From NCBI GenBank assembly GCA_012064385.1, contig QRDG01001725.1, positions 868,001 through 932,000 on the forward strand: 64,000 nt of DNA, read 5' to 3'. The notes below the pieces were generated by a model. It had not been told where the DNA came from, searched no databases, and saw only the letters and a program-made list of their open reading frames with translations. This document shows positions 11,559 through 23,800 of this stretch, one piece after another. Position numbers and translations under genes: made by a program. Position 1 is the first letter of the stretch. Each line of letters opens with the position of its first letter. The stretch is from Puccinellia tenuiflora (lineage: Eukaryota > Streptophyta > Magnoliopsida > Poales > Poaceae).

Positions 11559-14500
11559 TGTAGCGCCCCCGACCCCGGAATTATACAGAGATGCTATGTA
11601 ACCCACAGGTCATGCTACACAATCGAGGGTTACTAGGGTTACCACTCCCAGGCCAAAACCTTTGGCAGGCGTGCTCGGAATGGATCATCGGCAACGCAAC
11701 ACCTCGATCATGCCATAATCACTGGCATAGCTATCAATGCATAATAGAGAGATCAAGACTGCGGAACATCTGGCACATCACAGACTCTACGACACAAAGA
11801 GATCATAGTTCAACTCATATAATGAGAAAGATAGCAAAATACACATCAGAGGTCACAGACCCAACATTACATCATGCGGAAGCGAATTTAGTTGTCTAAA
11901 CAACAAGTTCCAAATTATGTCCTAAGAGGACTACAATAACATATCCCAGCCAGCCTATTCCGTAACGTCCCAAGCGGCCACCTGGGAACCCCAGACTACT
12001 CGTCGATGTCAACAAAGAACCCACCTTCCTGGTCGGTGACGTCCTCCTCTGAAACAAATAATCAACAAAGTAAGTCTGAGTACGACGTACTCGCAAGGTT
12101 ACTAGAGCTATATACGCTCAGATGATTGGCTTCAAAGTTGTATGGTAGTTGTTTTGCATAAAGCTAGTTTTTCTTTTAAAATACTCAACTCATGGCATCG
12201 ACTAATCATAAGGTTTTTGAAAGGGGATAAGATATTTACTTCAACTCTTTTGTTCCTTCGAGAACATTCATAAACCACCAACATCCACACATCTCCACCA
12301 AGGCACTCCCTCGAATCACCCTCGAGTAAATGAACCTTTTAACACATGTTGGCAAATTTTAATTAAGTTCAGGTTTTCTATGAGCTAATCCGCCTTTCCC
12401 AATATTTATACATAACCGCGGACATGGCTTTTCAAAAAGATTAAACCCTGCAGGGGTGTACTATTTTTAACCATCGGTACCGTCCGGCTCGCCTGTTTAG
12501 CTCTCTTCCGGGGAAAGCCGGCAGAGTGGGCGCGGTTAAACTTTTACCTTGCATGAGGCTAACCCAAGGATCATCAGTGTGCGGAAGGATAGGTTCAGTG
12601 CCTCCAATACCCTGCCCCGCGGCCACATACTAAACACCACCGTCCTCATCAAGCCTTTTTCCACCATCCAACTCACACGCAAATGGAAAGCTCAAACTAG
12701 AGGACCCTTGGCTAGCCCCTCACAAGTTATTCAGTTACTAAGGATTCCATATGTCCCACCGATGGAAGCACGCTCGGTTCTTGGTTCTAGCTAAAAGCAC
12801 TCTCAGCCTAGGCGACAAGAATGAGGCAAAACACCACCAACCCCGATGGCAACTCATCCAAGCCTTTAAGCATTTTAATTAAGTACCATAAGTTTCCACC
12901 TTGTCCGAACATTCTATCAACTTCACAATCATGGAAATAATCACCGGACGACTAAGCATTCGACTAAGCATGGCTAAGCATATATTCAGCAGATATAAAT
13001 TAACTCAGGACAACATCAAACCTATGGATAATAGGAGGGAAAACATGTAATGGTGTAGGGAACTATGCAATTAATAGGATACTCTATACATCGACCAAAA
13101 ATTTACTTTGGAATCGAATGCAATATTATGGTGGAGAAAATACTTGTGTAAAACAATAGGATGAGATATGCACAGAAGGTTAGGTTATCTCTTGCCTTGC
13201 TGATGGGGCGGATAGCACGGATCGTCGAGGTATTGTAGTGGAACCTCGACTACTGAATCTAACGAAACACAAACAACAACAGGAGAACAAATAAATAACA
13301 TGAATACACAAGGTGCAATGCACACTCATGATGAGATGGTCAGATTATGCACTGAAATGGTCTTGGGCATGACCCACAAGTTAAATGGAACCCCGGAAAT
13401 AAGTATCGCAATTAACGGGTTAAAATTCCATACTTAACTTAATGAATTAAGTTATTACCCAAAATGTACAGTACTAAAATATGAGGTCTACATGCATGGA
13501 AATGACATTATTAGATAGGTATTGTTCTGCTGATCATTTTGGTACCTCGTTTGCAATTTTCCGATTAACGATGAATAAATGGTGAATTAAACGGTACTAC
13601 CAGCTCTAACATGGTACTATCGCGCGGTCGGTTTGACCGAGCCGAGGCCACGACCGGCACGGGTGCGCGCGGTGCTCACCGGTGGCGACGCGCACGGATC
13701 CGTCGACGGGGAGCACGCGGGGACGAGCTACTGGGCGCGCTCGATGCGCCGTTCTACGGGGAACAAAACGCGGGCGGCGCCGCTGCCTAAAGGTCACCGG
13801 AGGGACGCGGACAACGGCGCCGAGCGGCGGCCTACGGAGAGCTATGGCGACGGCGTGTATCTAGGGGGGGAGGAGGAGAACGAGGTTGTCCCGGAGGACG
13901 GCGAGCTCACCCTAGATGCGTGCGGTGGCTCGGCGAGAGCAGAGAAGCTCGGGGACGGCGGCAATGGCTCGGCGGAGCGGCAGCCGGATAGGACGAAGAC
14001 GAGGACGACGGCGACGAATCCGGGCTTCCCTGCATGATTCCTTGCACTGGGACGTCGAAGGAGACGAGGCGGAGAAGATGGCTTGCGTCGATCTGCTCTG
14101 CGGGCTGTCTAACAGCGGCGATGCGGCGGCAAGCGCTGCTAGGTCACGGCCATGGCGGAAGAGAAAACGGGGAGAGAGGGAGTAGGGGAGGGAGCAGGTG
14201 AGAGAGAGAGAGGAGGGCATGCGTCGGTGGCGTTCTTATCCTCCAGAAGCAGTACGGCTGCGGTCGGGGGCGGTACGACGGCGAGCGAGCGGGTGCGACA
14301 GAGACGTCGGGTGGAGGCGAGCTCGGTCGGTACAGGAGGAAGAAGCTACAGGGAAGAAGATGGTGAACTTGCAGAAAACCCCCTGGCCTCTTTTTCCCTC
14401 CTTTTTCCTTTTATGTTCTTTTCTTTTAAACAAAGAAACCAACAAACTTTGGCCAATTAAAAGGGGCATTTTCATACGCCCAAATATTATAGAAAAATTC

Positions 14501-14895
14501 AGGGAGGCTCACAATATGATAAGGAAGCTCCCCATATTTTTATTTTGAATTTTTTGAAAAGTTGCACTTGGTTTCAAAATTAGAAAATGACTTGAACCAA
14601 TTTTGAATTCTCAATTTTATTTCTTTGCTTGGCAAGAATTTGCCTTGGATGAATATTTATAAAATTTATTCTTGGAACTTTCTGGACAAATTGGAAACTC
14701 AAGAATAATTTGTTTTGCCAATTTGAGAAATGCATTTGGTTTGGAAATTTGGGAAGGGTTTTGCTTCCTTTTTTATAATTTCCAAGTGTTGCTTTATTTA
14801 ACTTTAGCAATTTAAATATGTATGCCATGATGCAAGTGCAATGCAAAAGTGAAAATTTGGTTCAAATTTTACAGTACCAAACTGGGGCTGTTACA
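11559..14895 (-). repeat. 3' LTR of the Tekay-type element (3,337 bp)
   Basis: On the plus strand it begins tgtagcgccccc and ends ggggctgttaca. It is nearly identical to the LTR at 36714-40514 but lacks about 462 bp, corresponding to 38749-39210 of the other copy, at a point where CGGT occurs on both sides. Open frames inside it (for example at 13633-14460) are in GC-rich LTR sequence and are not supported as genes. Confidence 0.93.
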
Positions 14896-14909
14896 AATCT
14901 ACCCCCTTA
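14896..14909 (-). other. Polypurine tract of the Tekay-type element
   Basis: Read on the minus strand, the bases next to the 3' LTR are gtaagggggtagatt, a G-rich purine run in the position where plus-strand DNA synthesis is primed. A perfect small inverted repeat (aatctcg, then cgagatt) lies just before it at about 14914-14931. Confidence 0.8.
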
Positions 14910-14930
14910 CAGGAATCTCGTCCCGAGATT

Positions 14931-16745
14931 CTAGGCTTGAGTGAAGAAGGCGGGATATTCCTGACGAAGACTAGTTTCACGTTCCCAGGTTGCTTCTTCT
15001 TCAGAATGGTTAGACCACTGGATCTTGAGGAACTTGATGGTCTGGTTACGAGTCTTCCTTTCCGCTTCATCCAAGATGCGGACAGGATGCTCACGGTAAG
15101 TCAGATCCTCCTGGATGTCCAACACTTCATGATCAACCCCACGAATAGGATCTTTGAAGCAACGACGGAGTTGAGAGACATGGAACACATCATGCACATC
15201 CGGGAATTTCTCTAGGAGCTCCAACTGGTAGGAGAGATCACCTCGCTTAGCCAGGATAGTGAAAGGACCAACAAAGCGAGGTGCCAGTTTCCCTTTTATC
15301 CCGAAACGGCGAACCCCACGGAGGGGAGAGACACGAAGGTAGGCTTTATCACCAATGGAATAGTGAACCTCCTGATGATGCTTATCATAGTAGCTCTTCT
15401 GCCTGGACTGAGCAATCTTGAGATTCTCTCGAATGATACGGACTTTCTCTTCAGCCTCATTGATCACATCAGGACCGAAGAGTGGCCTCTCTCCGGTTTC
15501 GGACCAGTTCAGAGGAGTCCGACATTTTCTTCCATAGAGAACCTCAAATGGAGCCATCTGTAGGCTAGCTTGATAGCTATTGTTGTAGGAGAACTCGGCG
15601 AGGGGGAGATACTTTTTCCAACCTTTACTGAAGGAGATAACACATGCCCGAAGCATGTCCTCCAGAACTTGGTTTACCCTTCAGTCTGAGGATGATAAGC
15701 CGTACTGAAGTTGAGACGAGTTCCCATAGCAGTTTGGAAGTTCTGCCAGAATCTGGACATGAATAGACTTCCACGGTCTGAGATAATCCTCAGTGGAACC
15801 CCATGCAAGGGAACAATCCGGGCCATATACAGATCAGCCATTTTATTGGAGTTGATATCCTCGCGAACAGGGAGGAAATGAGCTACCTTGGACAGACGAT
15901 CAATGACTACCCAAATGGCATTATTACCCTTTGGTGTCCTCGGGAAACCGGTAATGAAGTCCATACCCACTTCATCCCATTTCCACTCGGGAATAGCTAT
16001 GGGGCGAAGAGTACCGCTGGCCTTTGATGTTCAGCCTTCACACGGCGACAGACATCGCATTCAGCAACATACCTAGCAATTTCTCGCTTCATGCGAGTCC
16101 ACCAGAATTCCCAGCGAAGATCCTGATACATCTTGGTACTACCCGGATGAATAGAGGTGGGTGATTCATGAGCTTCTGAGAGTATCAACCCTTTGGTATT
16201 CCCACTCTTGGGCACCACCAGACGGTCACCAAGTAGACAACACCGTTGTCGTCAATGGAAAAACATTTAGCCTTCACACTAGCTATATTCTCCATGATCT
16301 TGAGGATGCCCGCATCTTGTAGTTGGGCTGCCTTGATCTCATCCTCAAGAGTGGATTTGATCTTTAAGTTTGATAGATATCTAGAGGGAACAATTTCCAG
16401 ATTCAAACGTGTGAATTCCTCATGAAGAGCAGGTTGAGCCTTCTCAACCATCAGGGTGTTGCAATAAGACTTGCGACTCAGCGCATCTGCCACGACGTTG
16501 GCCTTGCCGGGCTGATAGCTGAGGGTCACATCATAGTCCTTAATTAACTCCAACCATCTTCTCTATCGGAGATTCAGATCTGGCTGGGTGAAGAGATACT
16601 TCAGACTCTGGTGATCCGAGAAGATCTCGCAACGGTTGCCCAACAGGTAGGGTCTCCATTGCTTCAGCGCATGAACCACGGCAGCAAGCTCTAGATCATG
16701 AGTTGGATAGTTGTGCTCATGCGGTTTAAGTTGGCGAGAAGCATA
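14931..16745 (-). pseudogene. Tekay-type pol: RNase H C-part, integrase and chromodomain (broken)
   Basis: Read on the minus strand from 16745, this shows the RNase H end (YASRQLKPHEHNYPTHDLEL, then DHQSLKYLFTQPDLNLR), the tether domain (YQPGKANVVADALSRKS), the integrase HHCC zinc finger (CDVCRRVK), the catalytic-core landmarks MGMDFITGFPRT and ISDRGSLFMSRFWQ, the GPY-like motif LAPRFVGPF, and a C-terminal chromodomain remnant ending EEATWERETSLRQEYP. It is interrupted by an in-frame TAG after NLR at about 16563 and by a stop and frameshift after HPQTEG at about 15656-15674. Other frame changes near 16190-16220 are likely. Confidence 0.88.
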
Positions 16746-19700
16746 CACTACAAGAAATATGCTATCTAGTGACCCTCCATATTGGTCACTGAAAGGTCAC
16801 GCTTTTTCATTTGTGACCTTTTTGTGACCAAAAACAGTTGGTCAAAAGATGAGCGTCACTAATGAAACTACGTGACCTTTTTTGGAAATTGGTCATAGAT
16901 GTCTGTGACCAAAAAAAAAGGTCACGGATGTTATGACCAATTTTTTGGTCACTAGCAATCTGACCAGACCACGTCAGATCCAACGTGGCAAGGCTGACGT
17001 GGCAAATTTGTGACCAAATGAAATGGTCGTAGATCAAAATCAGCCCGGTCCAGTTCGGCCTTCTAAATGGGCCAAGCCCAATAATTCAGCCTGTTTAACT
17101 TTTTTTCCTATCAATTTTTCGACGGTTACATGGGCCAAGCCCATTAATTGGGCCATTCTTTTTAATGAATTTCGGCCTTTCTATTGTAAATTGATTATGT
17201 TTTTCAGCCATTATATTTTGTAGCTGGTCCCACTTGTCAGATAGGTCGCACTTGTCAGATGGGTCCACCTTGTCATTTTATCTAATAAATTGGTCCCACA
17301 CATCATAAGTTTCGAAATTTGTCAAATTATTAACAGAACTTGGTCCCACTAGTCAGGTTTCCATATCACACTTATAAAATCATATGTCAATCAGTGTAGA
17401 AAAAACACATGAATTTCATCAAATAACACTAAATTAGCCTACTACAATCTTTATTACATAGTCTATTTCAACCCAGATGTGCCTACTACAATTACAATAC
17501 ATAATATGCTACTCTTTGCGGAGTAGGGCTTCACACTTCAACTTTGTTAGGCCTGGAGCTCCTGTAAAAGAGGAACCACCACATTTTTAGTCTCAATGAA
17601 TGGAATACCTAAAATACAGCAAATCAGCATTCAATTATAAAAACTGGGACTATGTCACTTATAAAAACTGGGACTATGTCACGTTGATTAAACTTCGAAC
17701 AACCACCAGGCAAGACTACTAGCGACAAAATCTATAAATCATGCTTAACCAGAACCTCAAACAAATGGAGTTCATATCAAAAACCATGATGGCAAAACCA
17801 TCAACCACAGTGCCTACCATGACAGCCTAACATAATGGCAAAACCATCAACCACAGTGCCTTAGCCTACCATGATGGCAAATACGAGAATAATAAACTAT
17901 AACAACCAGGCCTAGATGTCATTTCATAGTAACAGAACTTAGGTTACCAAATGATAATCATCACCAAAATTCAAATATATGGGTAGAGCATAGTACAACC
18001 ACGGCACGATGGCCGTGGTATCACAGAGAAAGGACAGGAACTTAGCTAATCTGATGGAGTCGAAGAACAAGGCCACCGCTGCCATGTTTCCAGCATGGTG
18101 AGCTCACTGCCATCTCATAGGCTGATTTGCACCCTTGCCGGCGACACCTGACGGGTCAGCAAGGATGAAGGTAGTGTTATCAATGCTGGAGCATTAAACT
18201 AGCAATAAACGGTTCTACTTTTATATAGGACCAAGGATCATGTTCGACCAGCAACAAATGTATAGAACATCACAATGTATAATTACACAATAAACAAACC
18301 ATATAGATGTTAAGGAAACTGCAACACAAATATGATTTGACTCCGGTGTTTGCCATACAACAACAGCAGTAGTAGAAAGGTGTTCAAGTGTACATGTGAA
18401 CAGCGATATTCTACAAAACTAGTCAAGTTGACAGAACCTTGAGGCACAAAACCATGTTCAATCACATCATAACCAATCAAGCAATAGTTACAACAGACGC
18501 AACAGGCCTAGCCATTTTCATTTCAGTAATTTAGAAAGAGGGCGAGTGGGGCACAAAACCTTGAGGCACTGGTGTGGGGTTGTGGCTGATGAAGGTTGCC
18601 CTTTGGGGCCAGCTCACGAATCCATGGAGGCTAGCTTGCTGGCCAGCTCCAGCATTGTGCCCCTGGAAGCCACAAGAACAACCTGACTTGTAGCACAAAT
18701 AGAGAAGTCCAAAATAAAAACAACACATTAATGCTTGTAGCATATGCACTAACCTAAACTTAGTTCAGCAAGTAGATGTTTCCACACCTTGAACGTGAAC
18801 ACTCTGCATTTGAAGCACACAAACTTTAAGTCAGCCAAGCAACAGAACATACAGTTTAAGCAGATTGTGTATAAACAAAATGAGATGCACTATCCACCTC
18901 CATGACTGGGCAACTTTGAGAAAGAACAGTTTCAAGAAAATATTACTGTAACACAGTTCAGGCAGCACCACATATGACTTAGTATATGTGGTTTTACATT
19001 TGCCAGCGGAATCTCATCACATGTAATAGTTTGTGTCACAAATAGAACTGAATAAGTAATCAAGTGTGATGTCATCGTTGTACTGTTATAACTCACCCAT
19101 CATGTTGAAAGAAAGTCAGTTATTGAAGAAAGCGGAAAAATTCTAATAACCCGCAATAAGTAATCAGACATTGCAAAGTGCAAGCACACCTAGGAGGAAA
19201 GCAACAGAACTGTTAACCCCTAATACAGTAATCATTCATTGCAAATACACCTACGAAGGAAACCTGTAGCCCGAAATACAGAAGAGTGGCTAAAATTCCA
19301 ATCATTCTGTACATGGTATAGCAACAATTCCAACCACTTCACTGCAACACGTTAACTTGATGCTATTCTACTACAACATTCAATCTCATGTTAAGGACCA
19401 ACAATACTAACCTACAACTACAACCATGGTACAAGTGCAGGTGCAATGAACATCACTGAAACACATTAACCACAACAGTTACCTAACTACAAAACTACAG
19501 TAGCAGTTCTACCGGTAGCAACAGATGGAGGCAATTTGTTTAACAGATGAAGGTTACAAAGGCATCAGAAAAAAGGCATGCATTCATCCTCATAGGATAC
19601 AACCTGAAGGTTAAATCATCAAGTTGGTTCCTAGTAAAGTAGCTTGGTTAAGCTTGATCTTCTCCTGCTTGTCCTTGATCTTGTCCACAAAGTTCTCCAA

Positions 19701-22098
19701 CTCCTGGTTGCTCCGCTGCAGCTCGGTAATAGTTCCACCGTGTGTGCACATGCATCTGGGTATACAACAATTATTCAAGAAAACTGATTAATACAGATTA
19801 TAAAAAAATTACTTTATAAACTCCTATAACTCACATCAGTATTATTCAGTTGGACAGGCAGATAATTAAAAGGCAAGGACAATAATTTTTGCATGCGCAC
19901 TTAGTAACAACTCTAAGAAATAAACTACTTCAGCATGGACGATAGTGGTTCATCTATATAAAGAAAGCATAGTCAGCCACCAGACAATAAACAATTGGGA
20001 ATACAACATTTCGTTGATCTTTTATATCTAAGTGTTCTGCAGAAACAGTAGTGGCAATTCCAAAAATAACATATTAATCCCAAAAGTTCCAATAGTATTA
20101 ACCAGATACAGCTTGCTGGACACAACGCTTTCAAACACTAGAGATATCTGAGGATTCTGCATCCAGATAAATAAACAAGGAAACATACCTTACTGTTCAA
20201 CATTTAGATGTAGCAGTTGCCGATCTTGCCGCTGGAGACGTGGACGAGGTCGATGCGGAGGTGGACCAGCGACCCGAACACGGCGGCGAGGCACCCGTCG
20301 CGTCGACGCTTGGTAAGCTTGAGCTTGAGATTCTGGAGGCGAAGTGCTGCGCCCCGACGCCGTCCTGGTGGGAGCCTCCACCAAATCCCTGACACAGCGC
20401 TGCCCTCGCCAGCCCTGCCACCGGACATACGAAAAACAAAATCAGTACCCACCCAAAATTGAAGATGCGTAGTTGAGGCGGAGGTCGCCGTCGCGGGCCG
20501 CGTGGAGGAGCTGGTGCTGCAGTTTCGATCCGCCTGCTGCGGCCGGAGGGGCAGGGCTAGGGTTTGGTTTCAACGCCGAGCTCGTACGGCAGAGGTGGGG
20601 ATTCATCGGGTGGGGAGGGGATAGGATCGGGAGAGATGGGCTCGGGTGAAGGAGGAAGTTTAGAGACGAGGGTGGTGGTGGAGCCGGTGCTCAGAGATTG
20701 GATCTGAGAAGGGAGAGATGGGGCGTCGGAAGCCAGCCCTGCCCGCGCGGCGCTGCTTCGGGGTGCTGAGGTCGGGATCAAGAGAGGATGGCAGGAGAGA
20801 AGCCATGAGGTCGGGATCGAGATCTAATACGCGCGCTAAGGTCGGGATCGAGGATGGCGAGAGAGGCGTTGTGGGGGAAGATGAGTGGCGGCCTGGACAC
20901 CGCGCACCGGAGAGCGGCCACTTCCCAGACCGTGAGCACGGCTCTTCCTCGCCATGGATAGACGGGCGGAGGCGGGTCAAGTCGATGGGAGGGAGGCGTC
21001 TGGCGGCGGATCTTGTGGAGAAGGGGAGGAGGTGGGGATCTAGAACGCGAAGTTGCGACTGGCGGCGGAACTTGTGCGGCTAGGTTTCTGGAGAGGTGGG
21101 CGTTATTTGCTAGTCTATAGGAATTTACGTAGTTGCCCCTAATTATTTTTGGTTATTTCGTATATTTGTTTGAAAGGCGTAAAATCTTAAAATCTACCAA
21201 GATTATCTGCAAAATAGCACTACTCTGTTTTTAACTAACATAATATACCACATTTTATGTACAATTTACCTACTTTTTGCGTGTTAAAAACTTTCCACTC
21301 ATCTCTAGTTGAAAAGACAAATTTGTGCCGATTCGATAGGAAGCGGGTCTTGCAATGACGAATGTTATGGCAACACTCATGACACAGTTTGTTAAAATTT
21401 GCCCATATTATATATAAGCATGCATCTTGGAATAGAGAAAAATGTTATCGAAGAAAATTTTCATTTTCGTTATACAAAAATCATATTTCATTTTCTGAGT
21501 GTGAAAAATGGGTTGTTTTTTTAAGCACCTACCAAAAATATGTTGCAAATTTGAACCACACGAATTTCTAAAAATATTATACCCCATTTTTAGGAACAAA
21601 TAACCAAATGGTTGTGTTTCAAAGATTTCCATACACGCCTCATCAAAAAGACTAATTTGTGCTTCAGCTGGAACCTGGTAGCTCATTTTCGAAAGCCATA
21701 CATCTTTGTTCCTCGTAGCTCAACATGTACTCCTTCTATCAATGGGTCCCACCTGTTAGTGAGTCAAAACAATGGATGAGCAGTGCCACGTTAGCAAAAA
21801 AATGACACATAAGCACTGACACGTAGATAAGATTGCTGAGTTGGCTGTCAACTAATACGAATGACCATTTAAATTGGTCGTAATCGGCTAGCCAAAAGGT
21901 CGTAGGCTAGTGTTGTTTACGTTATGACCAATTCATGCAATGAGACTGTGACCTTTCTCACCAACTTGGTCGTTATGTTTTCGGGTTTAGACCCTCCAAA
22001 ACAGATTATGACCAACTGGTTCAAAATGGTCACAAATCTATGACCAATTTTTTGGGGTCACTGACAGAAGGTCACTAGTTGACATATTTCTTGTAGTG
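16746..22098. mobile_element. CACTA (En/Spm) DNA transposon, non-autonomous, inserted in Tekay RNase H
   Basis: The 5,353-bp element begins cactacaagaaatatg and ends catatttcttgtagtg, a perfect 16-bp terminal inverted repeat with the diagnostic CACTA start. The 3-bp flanks are ata and atg, one mismatch from a duplication. Removing the element and one flank restores VVAYASRQL in the host pol. Both ends (about 16780-16970 and 21850-22080) are packed with subterminal gtgacc/ggtcac motifs in both orientations. I see no transposase (no TNP2-like region). A coiled-coil-like coding stretch lies at 19624-19752 on the minus strand, and GC-rich stretches at 20200-21080 may be captured host sequence. 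Confidence 0.9.
19620..19752 (-). other. Coiled-coil-like coding remnant inside the CACTA element
   Basis: Read on the minus strand this gives Met-Cys-Thr-His followed by GGTITELQRSNQELENF and then DKIKDKQEKIKLNQATLL. Leu/Ile spacing and charge suggest a coiled coil, and the codon use is unlike the AT-rich surroundings. It may be an exon of the element's own protein or of a captured gene. I do not recognise the family. Confidence 0.35.
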
Positions 22099-22936
22099 AT
22101 GTGCTACTACATGGCCTTCTTGCATTAGCACACAGCCTATCCCTTGTAACGAGGCATCACAGAAGACGACAAAGTCCTTTTCGGTGTCCGGAAGGACAAG
22201 CACAAGAGTAGTCGTGAGTTTGACTTTTAGGGTTTGGAAACTCTCTTCCGCTTTGTCTGTTCATATGAACTTCTTATCTTTCTTGAGAAGGTCAGTCAAC
22301 GCTTTGGCTATCTTGGAGAAGCCTTCGATGAATCGGCGGTCATAACCCGCCAACCCAAGGAAGCTACGATGTCTTTGACGACTTTGGAGTCGCCCAATCC
22401 AGAATTGACTAAATCTTGTCGGGTATTACAGCTACTCCACCAGCTGACACCACATGATCTAGGAAGATGAGTTCCTTCAACCAGAACTCACACTTGGAGA
22501 ACTTAGCATAGAGACGATGATCACGAAGTTTTGTCAGAACTAGCCAAAGATGCTCAGCATGCTCTTCTTCGGTTTTGGAGTAAACGAGGATGTCATCAAT
22601 GTATATGATGATGAATTTGTCGAGGTACTCCATGAAGATGGAGTTCATGAGCCTCATGAAGGTAGCCGGGGCATTGGTGAGACCAAAGGACATGACGGTA
22701 TACTCGTATAAACCATAACGGGTAGTGAAAGTCGTCTTCAGGACATCCTCCTTCCTGATTTTGATCTGATGGTAGCCTGACCTCAGATCCATCTTGGAGA
22801 ATACAGTTGCACCAGCTAGCTGATCGAAGAGGTCATTTATCCGGGGAATAGGATACTTGTTTTTTATGGTTACCGAATTCAGAGGCCGATAATCGACAAC
22901 TAGACGAGGAACATTAGAATCCCTCTTTTTGACAAA
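22099..22936 (-). pseudogene. Tekay-type pol: reverse transcriptase and start of RNase H (broken)
   Basis: On the minus strand, reading from about 22936 the RT motifs are VDYRPLNSVTIKNKYPIPRI, FSKMDLRSGYHQIKI, MSFGLTNAPATFMRLMN and the catalytic YIDDILVYSK, then FAKFSKCEFWL-like sequence. An in-frame TAG follows PDKI at about 22409. Past it the frame continues toward RNase H (CVLMQEGHVVA) up to the CACTA junction. The upstream part of RT (PSSSPWGCPV) lies across the 11.6-kb insertion, at about 34549-34620. Confidence 0.9.
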
Positions 22937-22941
22937 GATGA

Positions 22942-23632
22942 TGATACCCACAAGTATAGGGGATCGTTGAAATCTTCGATGTGTAAGTATTAGTATCGAT
23001 CCCACGAGGAGTAGAAGGTATAAGTATTTATCCTCTCAAATAAGAGTGTCACTTCTCTTATTATCTATGCACTAGACAAACTAAAATGATTAAATGATGC
23101 AAGTGTTTTTGGGTTTTTGGTGTAGAGTTTGCAATAAAGTAAAAAGCTGAAAATAAAATATGACAAGTGAAAGCTCTCAAAGAGAGAAAGCCCAATCCTC
23201 TATGCAGCAAGAGGACAAGCTTGAGTGGTGTGTTTCTTATTGGTGGAAAACGTTCCCAAGGGCTACATGGATTTCATGGCATAAATATTTCTAGAACAAC
23301 AAGGTAAACATTTTGTCAAGTTTTAGTCTTCTTTGGACGGAGCCATAATTAGGTGTGGTTAAATAAATAAACTAAACCCCTTATGATGGATCATGTGGCC
23401 AAGTAAATGACTGCACAAGAATTATTAATACAGAAAGTCCCACCATAGCATTACACTCTAAGGTCCCCGATATAATTCCCCTCCTAATGTAACTTCATGT
23501 ATTAGACCAAGGTTTACGTGTCCTCCTAGGTCCTACCCATTCCATCACACTAGTATGATAGCACCTTCATGCATTACTCAATATATGGTGCACTTCATAC
23601 ATTGTACATCAAGACAATCATAAAAGATAAAA
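22942..23632 (-). repeat. 3' LTR of the non-autonomous element, truncated (691 bp)
   Basis: It matches 25286-25976 over its whole length with about seven substitutions, all in the half farther from the outer end. About 870 bp of U3 sequence present in the 5' LTR is missing. No polypurine tract is visible next to it, so a deletion seems to have removed the purine tract together with the U3 start. Confidence 0.85.
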
Positions 23633-23800
23633 CATAGGAATAAGAATTGAAATGCAAAAGAGAGCATCAAGAGGAAAATATGAAACTCATTTAAGTCTAA
23701 CCCACTTCCTATGCATTGGGATCTTGTAAGAAAATAAATCATTGAAACACAAAGCAGGTAGCATAAAAAGATAAAACGAGAGCAATTTCAAGACTTTGAA

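Noticed and set aside
13606..14548. Several open frames near the middle of the Tekay LTR, repeated at 39224-40221
   Set aside because: They occur in both LTR copies with frame-changing differences, and are GC-biased shadows rather than genes.
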